34,290 nucleotides of DNA from Eutrophocola sp964601805 (GCA_964601805.1 CAZROW010000030.1:1-34290); one strand, 5' to 3'; counted from the first letter of the stretch, positions 22,295 through 31,654 are shown. Numbers and translations are program-made. Notes: a model not told the origin generated them from the letters alone.

Positions 22295-23399
22295 GCAGTC
22301 CTCCATGGGCAGGCAGCTTGTCGATGTGAACCTGGGCGACAGGAGTTACCCGATTCATATTGGCAGTGCGTTGCTTCAGGACAGCTCGCTGCTCAAACCC
22401 CATATTCGTGGGCGCCAGGTATGCGTGGTCAGCAATGACACCGTCGCACCAATCTACATGGACCAGGTCTGTGAGGCATTGGCCGATTTTGATGTTGAGC
22501 AATTTGTCTTTCCCGACGGTGAGGCATACAAGACGCTTGATACAGTAAGTACGCTTTACGATTTTCTGCTGGAGAAGAGGTTCAGTCGTTCATCGACATT
22601 GGTCGCCCTGGGTGGCGGTGTCGTCGGCGATATGGTCGGTTTTGCGGCAGCCACTTACCAGCGTGGTATAGATTTTATCCAGATACCCACCACCCTGCTG
22701 TCGCAGGTCGATTCTTCCGTGGGTGGTAAGACAGGCGTCAACCGCCCGCTGGGTAAAAACATGGTGGGGGCGTTTTACCAGCCCCGGTGTGTCATTGCAG
22801 ACTGCAGCACACTGGACACCTTGCCTGATCGTGAGCTCAAGGCCGGGCTTGCCGAAGTCATCAAGTATGGCCTGATCAACAACCGGGAGTTCCTGGCATG
22901 GCTGGACGCCAACATGGAAAAGCTGCTGGCGAGGGATGCGGATGCCCTGGCCTATGCGATCAGGGTGAGCTGTGAAGAAAAGGCAGATATCGTGTCCCAG
23001 GATGAAACAGAATCAGGCATCAGGGCCATCCTGAACCTGGGGCATACTTTCGGGCATGCGATTGAAACCGCCATGGGCTACGGTAACTGGCTCCATGGTG
23101 AGGCTGTGGCCACAGGCATGGTGATGGCTGCAGATTTTTCCCGTCGGGAAGGGCTGCTCAATGAAGATGATGCCCGTTATGTGGGTGAGCTGATACAGCG
23201 TGCCGGCCTGCCAGTGACAGCACCACCGGAGATGGATGCAGAGGCTTTCATTGCGTTGATGAGTCGTGACAAGAAGGCTGATTCCGGCAAGGTGAAACTG
23301 ATACTGCTGGAGCAGTTGGGTAAAGCTGTAGTTACCGACGTCATGGACCTGCAAACTCTTACCCGTCACATTTCAGCAGGGCTGCAGGGCCGTCCCTGA
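22284..23399 (+). CDS. aroB: 3-dehydroquinate synthase
   Basis: AroB is the NAD- and Zn/Co-dependent enzyme that cyclises DAHP to 3-dehydroquinate. The 371 residues contain the dinucleotide motif GGGVVGDMVGFAAA, then IPTTLLSQVDSSVGGKTGVN, KAGLAEVIKYG, NLGHTFGHAIE (zinc histidines) and LHGEAVATGM. I chose the ATG at 22284, with GGGGA eight bases upstream; the ATG at 22275 has no spacing from that site and the ATG at 22305 is less likely. The first codons overlap the end of aroK, the classic aroK-aroB pair. Confidence 0.96.
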   Translation: MSNKQSSMGRQLVDVNLGDRSYPIHIGSALLQDSSLLKPHIRGRQVCVVSNDTVAPIYMDQVCEALADFDVEQFVFPDGEAYKTLDTVSTLYDFLLEKRFSRSSTLVALGGGVVGDMVGFAAATYQRGIDFIQIPTTLLSQVDSSVGGKTGVNRPLGKNMVGAFYQPRCVIADCSTLDTLPDRELKAGLAEVIKYGLINNREFLAWLDANMEKLLARDADALAYAIRVSCEEKADIVSQDETESGIRAILNLGHTFGHAIETAMGYGNWLHGEAVATGMVMAADFSRREGLLNEDDARYVGELIQRAGLPVTAPPEMDAEAFIALMSRDKKADSGKVKLILLEQLGKAVVTDVMDLQTLTRHISAGLQGRP

Positions 23400-23578
23400 T
23401 AGTGTTGGTATTCTGGCCTGGCTTGCCGGTGTGCAGTTACCGGCCCGGGGCCAAAGTAGTCGAAAACTCCCGCAACCCCGCCCGGTACTGGCTTCCCGCC
23501 CCTTTGAAGGCCTGGTATGGATTGCTGCACCCCGCATGAATACTGGACTTGCAGGCAAACAATAGGGCTATTTCCCAA

Positions 23579-23607
23579 TTGCCCGGCCTTATCCTATTGT
23601 GTAAAAT
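23579..23607 (+). promoter_or_regulatory. Sigma-70 promoter of gltBD
   Basis: TTGCCC (23579-23584), a 17-bp spacer and TAAAAT (23602-23607) predict a start near 23614 and a leader of about 73 nt. The rest of the 287-bp aroB-gltB gap (23400-23686) shows no gene and no clear terminator. Confidence 0.55.
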
Positions 23608-23686
23608 GGCCGGCTCCTTTGCGACAAATTCAAGGTAGTTCTTCTTCCTTAGTTTATCCCCCAAGTTATTGATTTGAGAAGGAATT

Positions 23687-26600
23687 ATGAGGACGGGTCT
23701 GTATCATCCAGATGAGTTCAGAGATAACTGTGGCTTCGGGCTTGTAGCCCAGATTGAAGGCAAGCCCAGTCATGACCTGCTGGAAACGGCAATTAACTCA
23801 CTGACCTGCATGACGCATCGTGGCGGTATCGCTGCGGACGGTGTGACAGGTGACGGCTGCGGCCTGCTTATGCAGTTGCCGGATTCCTTCCTGCGTGAAA
23901 TCGGCAGGGAGTTGTTCAAGACTGAACTGTCGGAATCCTATGGCGTGGGCATGGTCTTTCTCAGTCAGGATCCGAAGAAAGCGACAGACGCCAAGTTTGT
24001 CGTGGATGAGGAACTCGAACGCCAGGGCCTGGATGTGCTCGGCTGGCGAATGGTGCCCTGTGATGACTCTGTGTGCGGCCGCATGGCATTGGCCAACATG
24101 CCGACTATTGAGCAGGTATTTGTCAATGCGCCAGGTTTGTCGAAGAAAGAGCTCACCGTCAAACTGTTCATTGCCCGCCGCAAGGCCGAGATTCGCCTTG
24201 CCGCAGACGAAGATTTTTATATCTGCAGCCTCTCCAATTCGGTGATTTCCTACAAGGGCCTGATGATGCCCGTGGACCTGCCCAACTTCTACAAGGACCT
24301 CAAGGATCCGCGTATCGAAGTGGCCATGTGTACTTTCCACCAGCGTTTTTCCACCAATACCCTGCCCAAGTGGCCGCTGGCCCAGCCGTTTCGCATGCTC
24401 GCCCATAACGGTGAAATCAATACTATCCGTGGTAATCGCAACTGGTCCGTTGCCCGTGTGAACAAGTTCAAGTCCGAGGCCATTCCCAACATTGAGGAAC
24501 TGGCACCACTGGTCAATTTCACCGGTTCGGATTCCTCCAGTATGGACAACATGCTCGAGCTGCTGACAACCAGCGGTATGGACCTATACCAGGCCATCCG
24601 GCTCATCATGCCGCCCACCTGGCAGAACATGGAAAACATGGATGCCGACTTGCGCAGCTTCTATATTTTCAACTCCATGCACATGGAGCCATGGGATGGA
24701 CCGGCCGGTGTGGTACTTACCGATGGCCGCTTTGCCGCCTGTGTCCTGGACAGCAATGGCCTGCGGCCTTCCCGTTGGGTGATGACCAAGAATGGCTACC
24801 TGACTGCGGCTTCCGAAATCGGTGTGAATGATTACAAGCCTGAAGACGTGATTGCCAAGGGCCGTGTCGGTCCTGGCCAGATCCTGGTAGTTGATACCCA
24901 GGAAGGCAAGATCATGCATACCGATGATGTCTCTGACTACCTGAAAGTGCGCCAGCCCTATGCAAAATGGGTCAGGGATAACACCAGCTATCTTGAATCC
25001 AAGCTGTCTGAAGACACGGCCGAACTGCGCCCGATGCAGGAAGAGGATTGTGAGCGTTACATGAAGATGTTCCAGGTGACCTTTGAGGAAACCGACCAGG
25101 TCTTCAGGCCTCTTGCAGAGAAAGGCGCCGAAGGCACCGGCTCCATGGGCGACGATACGCCTATTGCGGTGCTTTCCCGTCACGTGCGTCCGCTGTATGA
25201 CTATTTCCGCCAGCAGTTTGCCCAGGTGACCAATCCGCCAATTGACTCATTGCGCGAAACCATTGTCATGTCCCTGGAAACCCGGCTTGGCAAGGAACTG
25301 AATCTTTTTGAAGAAACACCGGAACATGCCGACCGGATCGTGTTGCATTCTCCGGTCCTGTCACCGCGCAAGTTTTTCACACTCCAGAATATAGAAAGGG
25401 AAGGTTTTACCGGTGCCCGAATCAGCCTGGCGTATGACCAGGCTGTTGGCCTGGAACAGGCAATTCGCCAGGTGACTGAAGAAGCAGAGCGCCATGTCCG
25501 CGAAGGCAAGGTGATGTTGTTCCTGTCAGAACGCCTGCCGGAAAAAGGGCAACTGGTGATCAATGCCTTGCTGGCCACTGCGGCTGTGCATCACGCCTTG
25601 AGCGTGAAAGGGCTGCGCTGTGATACCAACCTGATCGTAGAAACCGGATCGGCCCGTGATTCTCACCAGATAGCCTGCCTGATTGGTTATGGTGCCACTG
25701 CCGTGTATCCATACCTGAGCTATGATGTCATTGACAGCATGATCAGCAAGAACGTCCTGCGCATGGGGTCGCTTGAGGCCCACAAGAATTATCGCAAGGC
25801 GATCAACAAGGGCTTGCTGAAAATTCTGTCCAAGATGGGTATCAGTACCATTACCTCCTATCGCGGTGCGCAGTTGTTTGAAATCGTTGGCCTGGCGGAA
25901 GACGTGGTGGACTTGTGTTTCCCCGGTGCGCCCAGCCGTATCAGTGGTGCCAACTTCTCTCACCTGCAGCATGACTCTGAAATCCTGGTGCGTGATGCGC
26001 ACCTGCCGCGCAAGAAAATGCAGCAGGGCGGATTGCTCAAGTATATCCATGGTGGTGAATACCATATGATCAATCCGGACGTGGTCCGGACTATCCAGGA
26101 TGCAGTACAAACAGGCGATTACGAGAAATACCGTGCCTTTGCCCAGCTCGTGGACAACAGGCCGCTGTCGACCATTCGCGACATGTTCACCCTGCGCGAA
26201 GATGTTGAAGCCATTGATCTGGATAAAGTGGAACCGGAAGAAGAGATTCTGAAACGTTTTGATTCCGCCGGTATGTCTCTGGGAGCCCTGTCTCCTGAAG
26301 CCCATGAAGCCCTGGCCCAGGGAATGAACAGGCTGGGTGGCCGCTCCAATTCCGGTGAGGGTGGAGAAGATCCCGCACGCTTTGGTACAGACCGCGTCAG
26401 CAAGATCAAGCAGATTGCCTCCGGGCGCTTTGGTGTCACTCCACATTACCTGGTCAACGCCGAAGTACTGCAAATCAAGATTGCCCAGGGTGCCAAGCCC
26501 GGTGAAGGTGGGCAGTTGCCGGGCGGCAAGGTCAATGCGCTCATTGCCCGCCTGCGTTATTCCGTGCCGGGTGTGACCCTGATTTCGCCACCACCGCATC

Positions 26601-28135
26601 ATGATATTTATTCCATTGAAGACCTGGCCCAGCTGATTTTCGATCTCAAGCAGGTCAATCCCGATGCCCTGGTCAGCGTGAAACTGGTTTCCGGGCCTGG
26701 TGTCGGCACTATTGCAGCCGGTGTGGCCAAGGCCTATGCCGACCTGATTACCATTTCCGGCCATGACGGTGGCACCGGCGCGAGTCCGCTGACGTCCATC
26801 CGCTATGCCGGCACGCCCTGGGAAATGGGCCTGAGTGAAGTACAGCAGGCACTGCGTGCCAATGACCTGCGCGGGCGTATTCGCCTGCAGGCAGACGGCG
26901 GCCTGAAGACCGGTCTTGATGTCATCAAGGCGGCCATCCTGGGTGCCGAGAGTTTCGGCTTTGGCACCATCCCGATGGTTGCCCTGGGTTGCAAGTACCT
27001 GCGTATCTGTCACCTGAACAATTGCGCCACCGGTGTTGCAACACAGGACAAGCGCCTGCGTGACAAGCATTTCATCGGCCAGGCAGAAATGGTGATGAAT
27101 TACTTCCAGTTCGTCGCCAAGGATACGCGCCAGTGGCTGGCTCGCCTGGGTATCGAAAAACTGACAGACATTATCGGCAGGACCGACCTGCTGGAGCGCT
27201 TGCCTGCACAAACAGAAAAGCAGGCCAACCTGGATTTCTCGCGCCTTTTATTCAATGACCTGATTACGGAAGACAAGGAACGCTTTTGTGTCACTGAAAA
27301 GAATGAGCCCAAGGACAAGGGTGAACTGGCCGAGCAAATGGTTGTCGATATCCTGCCTGCCATCGAGAACAAGAGCGGTGGTATTTTCAACTACAAGGTC
27401 CAGAACTTTAACCGTTCCATCGGTGCCCGGCTTTCCGGTGAGATTGCCCGACGCTATGGCAACCAGGGCATGGTGGATGCACCCGTTAACCTCAGGTTGA
27501 ACGGCTCCTGCGGGCAGAGCTTTGGTGTCTGGAATGCCGGCGGTCTGCACATGCACCTGACTGGTGATGCCAACGACTATGTCGGCAAGGGTATGGCCGG
27601 CGGCAAGCTGGTTGTCGTGCCTCCGCAGGGCAGCACGTTCAAGACGCAGGATACGTCCATTATTGGTAATACCTGCCTGTACGGTGCAACCGGGGGCAAA
27701 CTGTTTGCATCCGGTACGGCCGGTGAGCGCTTTGGTGTGCGCAACTCCGGCGCCCATGCGGTCGTGGAAGGGGTCGGTGACCACTGCTGTGAATACATGA
27801 CCGGCGGCCTTATTACTGTGCTGGGGCGTACCGGCCACAATTTCGGTGCAGGCATGACCGGTGGTTTCGCCTATGTGCTGGACCTGGACAAGGACTTTGT
27901 CGATAAATACAACCATGAGCTGGTTGAAGTACACCGTATTCGCATGGAAGGCATGGAAGAGTACCGCAGCCATCTGCGCAGCGTGATAGAAGAATTTGTC
28001 ATCGAAACCGGCAGCGACTGGGGCAGGCATATCCTGGAGAACTTCATGGATTACACCCGCAAGTTCTGGCTGGTCAAACCCAAGGCAGCAAGTCTGAAAA
28101 TGCTCCTTAATGATGTTACGGTGACGGGGAACTGA
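23687..28135 (+). CDS. gltB: Glutamate synthase (NADPH) large subunit
   Basis: GltB makes glutamate from glutamine and 2-oxoglutarate. At 1482 residues it matches the E. coli protein in size. The glutaminase nucleophile is C15 in RDNCGFGL, so a 14-residue propeptide must be removed. The order is a class II amidotransferase domain (about 15-425), a central domain, an FMN/(beta-alpha)8 synthase domain (about 790-1190) with GEGGEDPARFGTDR and SGHDGGTGASPLTS, and a C-terminal beta-helix with G-rich repeats (about 1260-1450). The 3Fe-4S cysteines are C1102, C1108 and C1113 in CKYLRICHLNNC. AGAAGGAA precedes the ATG. It is followed by gltD after one base. Confidence 0.98.
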   Translation: MRTGLYHPDEFRDNCGFGLVAQIEGKPSHDLLETAINSLTCMTHRGGIAADGVTGDGCGLLMQLPDSFLREIGRELFKTELSESYGVGMVFLSQDPKKATDAKFVVDEELERQGLDVLGWRMVPCDDSVCGRMALANMPTIEQVFVNAPGLSKKELTVKLFIARRKAEIRLAADEDFYICSLSNSVISYKGLMMPVDLPNFYKDLKDPRIEVAMCTFHQRFSTNTLPKWPLAQPFRMLAHNGEINTIRGNRNWSVARVNKFKSEAIPNIEELAPLVNFTGSDSSSMDNMLELLTTSGMDLYQAIRLIMPPTWQNMENMDADLRSFYIFNSMHMEPWDGPAGVVLTDGRFAACVLDSNGLRPSRWVMTKNGYLTAASEIGVNDYKPEDVIAKGRVGPGQILVVDTQEGKIMHTDDVSDYLKVRQPYAKWVRDNTSYLESKLSEDTAELRPMQEEDCERYMKMFQVTFEETDQVFRPLAEKGAEGTGSMGDDTPIAVLSRHVRPLYDYFRQQFAQVTNPPIDSLRETIVMSLETRLGKELNLFEETPEHADRIVLHSPVLSPRKFFTLQNIEREGFTGARISLAYDQAVGLEQAIRQVTEEAERHVREGKVMLFLSERLPEKGQLVINALLATAAVHHALSVKGLRCDTNLIVETGSARDSHQIACLIGYGATAVYPYLSYDVIDSMISKNVLRMGSLEAHKNYRKAINKGLLKILSKMGISTITSYRGAQLFEIVGLAEDVVDLCFPGAPSRISGANFSHLQHDSEILVRDAHLPRKKMQQGGLLKYIHGGEYHMINPDVVRTIQDAVQTGDYEKYRAFAQLVDNRPLSTIRDMFTLREDVEAIDLDKVEPEEEILKRFDSAGMSLGALSPEAHEALAQGMNRLGGRSNSGEGGEDPARFGTDRVSKIKQIASGRFGVTPHYLVNAEVLQIKIAQGAKPGEGGQLPGGKVNALIARLRYSVPGVTLISPPPHHDIYSIEDLAQLIFDLKQVNPDALVSVKLVSGPGVGTIAAGVAKAYADLITISGHDGGTGASPLTSIRYAGTPWEMGLSEVQQALRANDLRGRIRLQADGGLKTGLDVIKAAILGAESFGFGTIPMVALGCKYLRICHLNNCATGVATQDKRLRDKHFIGQAEMVMNYFQFVAKDTRQWLARLGIEKLTDIIGRTDLLERLPAQTEKQANLDFSRLLFNDLITEDKERFCVTEKNEPKDKGELAEQMVVDILPAIENKSGGIFNYKVQNFNRSIGARLSGEIARRYGNQGMVDAPVNLRLNGSCGQSFGVWNAGGLHMHLTGDANDYVGKGMAGGKLVVVPPQGSTFKTQDTSIIGNTCLYGATGGKLFASGTAGERFGVRNSGAHAVVEGVGDHCCEYMTGGLITVLGRTGHNFGAGMTGGFAYVLDLDKDFVDKYNHELVEVHRIRMEGMEEYRSHLRSVIEEFVIETGSDWGRHILENFMDYTRKFWLVKPKAASLKMLLNDVTVTGN

Positions 28136-28136
28136 T

Positions 28137-29567
28137 ATGTCTGACATTATTGCCCGTTCAAAAGATACGTTCCGGTTTGTTACCGAAGAGCGCGAAGATC
28201 CCAAGAAGAAACCGCTCGATGTGCGCAAGCACCAGTTCGTGGAGATTTATCATCCGTTTGAAACGGAAGACGCCCAGGTACAGTCCGAGCGCTGCCTGGA
28301 ATGCGGCAACCCGTATTGTGAATGGAAGTGTCCGGTTCACAACTATATTCCCAACTGGCTGAAGCTGGCACAGGAAGACAATATCCTGGAGGCCGCGGAA
28401 TTGTGCCACCAGACCAATACCCTGCCTGAAGTGTGCGGCCGCATCTGTCCCCAGGACAGGCTGTGTGAAGGCGCCTGTACGCTCAATGACGGTTTTGGTG
28501 CAGTAACTATCGGTAATGTTGAGAAATACATTGTCGACAAGGCGCTGGAAATGGGCTGGCGTCCTGATATGTCCGACGTGGTACCCAACGGCAAACGTGT
28601 TGCCATTATCGGTGCCGGTCCTGCCGGTCTGGGTTGTGCCGACGTCCTGGTACGCGCCGGTGTGAAACCTGTTGTCTTTGACAAGTATCCCGAGATTGGC
28701 GGCCTGCTGACTTTTGGTATTCCCATGTTCAAGCTGGAAAAAAGTGTCATGCACCTGCGTCGTGAAGTCTTCGAGGACATGGGTATCGAGTTTCGCCTGA
28801 ACACCGAAGTGGGCCGCGATATTCCGTTCCAGAAAATTGTCGATGAATTTGATGCCGTGTTCCTGGGAATGGGCACCTATACCTACATGAAAGGCGGTTT
28901 TCCGGGTGAAGACCTTGCCGGTGTTTACGAGTCCCTGCCATACCTGATTGGCAACACCAACCACCACATGAAATACCAGGATGGCATGGCCGAATACATC
29001 AGCATGAAAGACAAGAAAGTCATCGTGCTCGGTGGTGGTGATACCGCCATGGACTGTGTGCGAACTGCCGTGCGCCAGGGCGCCCAGTCTGTCACCTGTG
29101 TTTACCGTCGTGACAAGGAAAACATGCCTGGCTCCAGGCGCGAAGTCAGCAATGCGAAACAGGAAGGTGTGAAGTTCATTTTCAATCACCAGCCCAAGGA
29201 AATTATTGGCGACAAGGGAAATGCCGCCGGTGTGAAATTCGTCAAGACCCGCATGGGTAAACCGGATGCCAATGGTCGCCGCCAGGCTGAAGAGATTCCC
29301 AACAGTAAAGTCGTCATGGAAGCCGATGCCGTGTTGATTGCCTTTGGCTTTCAACCCAGCCCGGCCCCCTGGTTTGCCGATTTTGATATCAATACTGATG
29401 ACAGGGGCAGGGTGCTCGCACCGGAACACAGCGACTATCCCTTCCAGACCACGAATCCCAAGATTTTCTCGGGCGGTGATATGGTCCGGGGTGCGGATCT
29501 TGTCGTAACAGCTATCTGGGAAGGCCGGCAGGCCGCTGGCGGAATCCTGGATTACCTGGAAGTCTGA
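28137..29567 (+). CDS. gltD: Glutamate synthase (NADPH) small subunit
   Basis: GltD oxidises NADPH on FAD and passes electrons through 4Fe-4S clusters to GltB. The 476 residues carry two cysteine sets (C53, C56, C61, C65 in RCLECGNPYCEWKCP, and C100, C104, C110, C114), an FAD motif GAGPAG (159-164), a second dinucleotide motif VLGGGDTAMDC (NADPH) and the C-terminal SGGDMVRGADLVVTAIWEGR. The ATG is one base after the gltB stop, implying coupled translation and subunit stoichiometry. Confidence 0.98.
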   Translation: MSDIIARSKDTFRFVTEEREDPKKKPLDVRKHQFVEIYHPFETEDAQVQSERCLECGNPYCEWKCPVHNYIPNWLKLAQEDNILEAAELCHQTNTLPEVCGRICPQDRLCEGACTLNDGFGAVTIGNVEKYIVDKALEMGWRPDMSDVVPNGKRVAIIGAGPAGLGCADVLVRAGVKPVVFDKYPEIGGLLTFGIPMFKLEKSVMHLRREVFEDMGIEFRLNTEVGRDIPFQKIVDEFDAVFLGMGTYTYMKGGFPGEDLAGVYESLPYLIGNTNHHMKYQDGMAEYISMKDKKVIVLGGGDTAMDCVRTAVRQGAQSVTCVYRRDKENMPGSRREVSNAKQEGVKFIFNHQPKEIIGDKGNAAGVKFVKTRMGKPDANGRRQAEEIPNSKVVMEADAVLIAFGFQPSPAPWFADFDINTDDRGRVLAPEHSDYPFQTTNPKIFSGGDMVRGADLVVTAIWEGRQAAGGILDYLEV

Positions 29568-29577
29568 TCACCACTTC

Positions 29578-30642
29578 ATGACTGAACTGAAAAACGACCG
29601 TTTCCTTCGCGCCCTGCTTCGGCAGGATGTAGATGTCACTCCCGTATGGATGATGCGCCAGGCGGGCCGTTACCTGCCGGAGTACCGGGAAGTGCGCGCC
29701 CAGGCCGGTGATTTCATGAGCCTGTGCCAGAATCCCGAGCTTGCCTGTGAAGTGACCCTGCAACCCTTGCGCCGCTACGCCCTGGATGCTGCCATCCTTT
29801 TTTCCGATATCCTGACCATTCCCGATGCCATGGGCCTGGGACTGTATTTTGAACAGGGTGAAGGGCCTAAATTCAAAAACCCCGTCCAGACGCCGGATGC
29901 GGTTGAAGCGCTCGATGTTGTGGATACGGAAAAAGACCTGGGTTATGTCCTGGATGCTGTGAAACTCATTCGTCGTGAACTGAACGGTTCTGTACCTTTG
30001 ATCGGTTTTTCCGGCAGTCCCTGGACTGTGGCCACCTACATGGTGGAAGGCGGTTCCAGCAAGGAGTTTGCCCGCATCAAATCCATGATGATGAATACGC
30101 CGGCAGTCATGCATGAACTGCTCGACAAGCTGGCAGAGTCCGTCACGGGTTACCTGAATGCGCAGATCAGGGCGGGTGTACAGGCAGTACAGATTTTCGA
30201 TACCTGGGGCGGTGCACTCAGTGCCCATGCCTACAAAGAGTTTTCCCTGGCTTACATGAAAAAAATTGTGGCCGGCCTGATACGTGAGCATGACGGGCAG
30301 AAGATTCCGGTCATTCTCTTTACCAAGAACGGCGGGCACTGGCTCGAGCAGATCGTGGAAAGCGGCTGTGACTGTGTTGGCCTGGACTGGACCATTCCCA
30401 TCAACGAAGCACGTGCACGAGTAGGTGACAAGGTGTCGCTGCAGGGCAATATGGACCCGGCCGTTCTTTACGGCGATGACGCATCCATCAGGAAGGAAGT
30501 CGGCCTGATCCTGGAGCAGTTTGGTTCAGGGAACGGCCATGTCTTCAACCTGGGGCACGGTATACACCAGCACGTGAACCCTGATCGTGTGACAGCCTTT
30601 GTCGATGCTGTCCATGAACTGTCTGCCCAGTATCACAACTGA
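29578..30642 (+). CDS. hemE: Uroporphyrinogen decarboxylase
   Basis: HemE removes four carboxyl groups from uroporphyrinogen III to give coproporphyrinogen III. The 354 residues include PVWMMRQAGRYLPEYR (22-37; R27 and R31 bind substrate), FSDIL with catalytic D77, GFSGSPWTVATYMVEGG, FDTWGGAL, LQGNMDPAVLYG and FNLGHGIHQHVNPD. The length is normal. It follows gltD by 10 bp; gltBD-hemE linkage is shared with Pseudomonas. Confidence 0.98.
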   Translation: MTELKNDRFLRALLRQDVDVTPVWMMRQAGRYLPEYREVRAQAGDFMSLCQNPELACEVTLQPLRRYALDAAILFSDILTIPDAMGLGLYFEQGEGPKFKNPVQTPDAVEALDVVDTEKDLGYVLDAVKLIRRELNGSVPLIGFSGSPWTVATYMVEGGSSKEFARIKSMMMNTPAVMHELLDKLAESVTGYLNAQIRAGVQAVQIFDTWGGALSAHAYKEFSLAYMKKIVAGLIREHDGQKIPVILFTKNGGHWLEQIVESGCDCVGLDWTIPINEARARVGDKVSLQGNMDPAVLYGDDASIRKEVGLILEQFGSGNGHVFNLGHGIHQHVNPDRVTAFVDAVHELSAQYHN

Positions 30643-30650
30643 CCGCCGCC

Positions 30651-31175
30651 ATGGCGATTTCCCCGGATATTTCTGAATACGCCTTTGTTTCCATCGGCGC
30701 CAACCTGGACTCATCCCTGGGTACACCTGCAGATACTATTGCCTTTGCCATGGACAAACTGGCAGAACTTTCCGATGCCCCCCTGCTGACCTCCTCGATA
30801 TATCTCACCTCCCCGGTAGACAGTCCGAAGGGCACGCCGGATTTTCACAATGCCATGGTGGGTCTCATTCCTCGCCACAATGAGACGCCTCACTCCCTGC
30901 TCAGAAAACTGCAAGGGATCGAGAACAGTGCCGGAAGAACACGCTCGGGAATCATCAACGAGGCGAGAACGCTGGATCTTGATCTTGTGTTATTTGGAAA
31001 GCAGACATGCGATGACGAGGAATTGCAGTTGCCGCATCCCCGGGCGCTTGCCAGGAAATTTGTACTGGTTCCTCTTTGTGAACTTGCCAGTGAGGATTTC
31101 GTTTTTCCGGGAACCGATGAAACCCTGGCAGACAGCCTTCTGAAAATTCAGGATCAGGAATTGAAGCCGGCCTGA
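30651..31175 (+). CDS. folK: 6-hydroxymethyl-7,8-dihydropterin pyrophosphokinase (HPPK)
   Basis: FolK transfers pyrophosphate from ATP to hydroxymethyl-dihydropterin in folate synthesis. The 174 residues show FVSIGANL (12-19), YLTSPVDSPKGTPDFHNAM, GRTRSGIINEARTLDLDLVL (95-114, Mg ligands D109 and D111) and LPHPRALARKFVLVPLCEL (127-145). The overall length and the conserved elements are normal for HPPK. It starts 8 bp after the hemE stop, so it is probably the last gene of the gltBD-hemE transcript or cotranscribed with hemE. The copy may be a second HPPK, since many relatives keep folK with panB; that cannot be checked here. Confidence 0.93.
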   Translation: MAISPDISEYAFVSIGANLDSSLGTPADTIAFAMDKLAELSDAPLLTSSIYLTSPVDSPKGTPDFHNAMVGLIPRHNETPHSLLRKLQGIENSAGRTRSGIINEARTLDLDLVLFGKQTCDDEELQLPHPRALARKFVLVPLCELASEDFVFPGTDETLADSLLKIQDQELKPA

Positions 31176-31210
31176 GACGCTAGCTCATAAAAATAACTTT
31201 GATCGGGGCC

Positions 31211-31238
31211 AAAAAAAACCCCGGCAGGGTTGCCGGGG
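31211..31238 (-). terminator. Intrinsic terminator, minus strand
   Basis: Stem CCCCGGCA (31219-31226) / TGCCGGGG (31231-31238) with a GGGT loop; eight A residues at 31211-31218 become a U8 tract on the minus strand. It lies five bases beyond the 33-bp inverted repeat, so it would end a minus-strand transcript of the structured element, or read-through from the metF-like gene. It does not suit folK, which runs the other way. Confidence 0.75.
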
Positions 31239-31243
31239 TCAGT

Positions 31244-31511
31244 GGGGACTCTCTGACTATTTCCAGTGTGTCTCTGGCCTTCAGGCGGTGCGTGGGACAA
31301 GGCAGCCTTTTGCAGGCATGTCGTCAACCTGTCAAGAAAGGCTAACGCAGCCCCATGTGCCGCCTGAAGGCCCCGAAGGGCGGGGCCTGAAACGCCCCGC
31401 TGCTGCGTTGCAGCCCTTACTAATAGTGTCGCTATGAGTGGCGGACTGCGCCTTCCATCGCAGCATTTCAGATCCCCGCAGAGACATACTGGAAATAGTC
31501 AGAGAGTCCCC
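31244..31511 (-). ncRNA. Candidate structured RNA (or MITE-like element) with 33-bp terminal inverted repeats
   Basis: Ends 31244-31276 and 31479-31511 are inverted repeats matching at 32 of 33 positions. Inside are a long imperfect hairpin based on GCCTTCAGGCGG / CCGCCTGAAGGC (about 31277-31369) with nested AGCCTTT/AAAGGCT and CAGG/CCTG pairs, a perfect stem GGCCCCG-AAGGG-CGGGGCC region near 31368-31387, GCTGC-GTT-GCAGC near 31400-31412, and CTGCG/CGCAG near 31446-31463. Minus-strand transcription is suggested by the adjacent terminator and a TAGTAT -10-like hexamer at 31517-31512. The one mismatch is G-U on the plus RNA but A-C on the minus RNA, which argues the other way. I matched it to no known family (not tmRNA, RNase P, SRP or enteric 6S RNA). 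No target-site duplication flanks it. Confidence 0.5.
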
Positions 31512-31654
31512 ATACTAGTGAGACCAAAATCATCAGAGGAATGATTTGATTGCAATCTTACGCTCCTCCCCTTTTCGGTCTGCGAATTGACTCACATTAC
31601 CCCTGGGTTGACGTGAATTGCGTCACAAATCAGAGGTGAATATCGGGAAGTGGA

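Larger units (their letters stand above)
31176..31654. other. 479-bp gene-free region with structured element
   Basis: No credible reading frame lies here. From left to right: a minus-strand intrinsic terminator (31211-31238), a 268-bp element bounded by 33-bp inverted repeats (31244-31511), a dyad AAATCAT-N7-ATGATTT (31527-31547), a 10-bp palindrome GATTGCAATC (31548-31557), and an imperfect dyad TGACG-N7-CGTCA (31609-31625) close to the metF-like stop codon. The density of symmetric sequence is far above that of any other gap in the window. Confidence 0.7.

Noticed and set aside
25526..27211. 561-codon antisense frame inside gltB (and 423 codons antisense to gltD)
   Set aside because: GltB and GltD are conserved along their full length with intact motifs; the antisense frames resemble no family and reflect codon bias in the true genes.
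31244..31511. Retron msr-msd RNA with paired ends
   Set aside because: The closing inverted repeats recall a1/a2, but no reverse transcriptase gene lies in the neighbourhood and the genes on both sides are folK and a metF-like gene.
31244..31511. tmRNA, RNase P RNA, SRP RNA or 6S RNA
   Set aside because: The ends and interior lack the tmRNA tRNA-like 3' end, the RNase P P4 core, the SRP loop and the enteric 6S sequence as I know them. A diverged 6S cannot be fully excluded without a covariance search.
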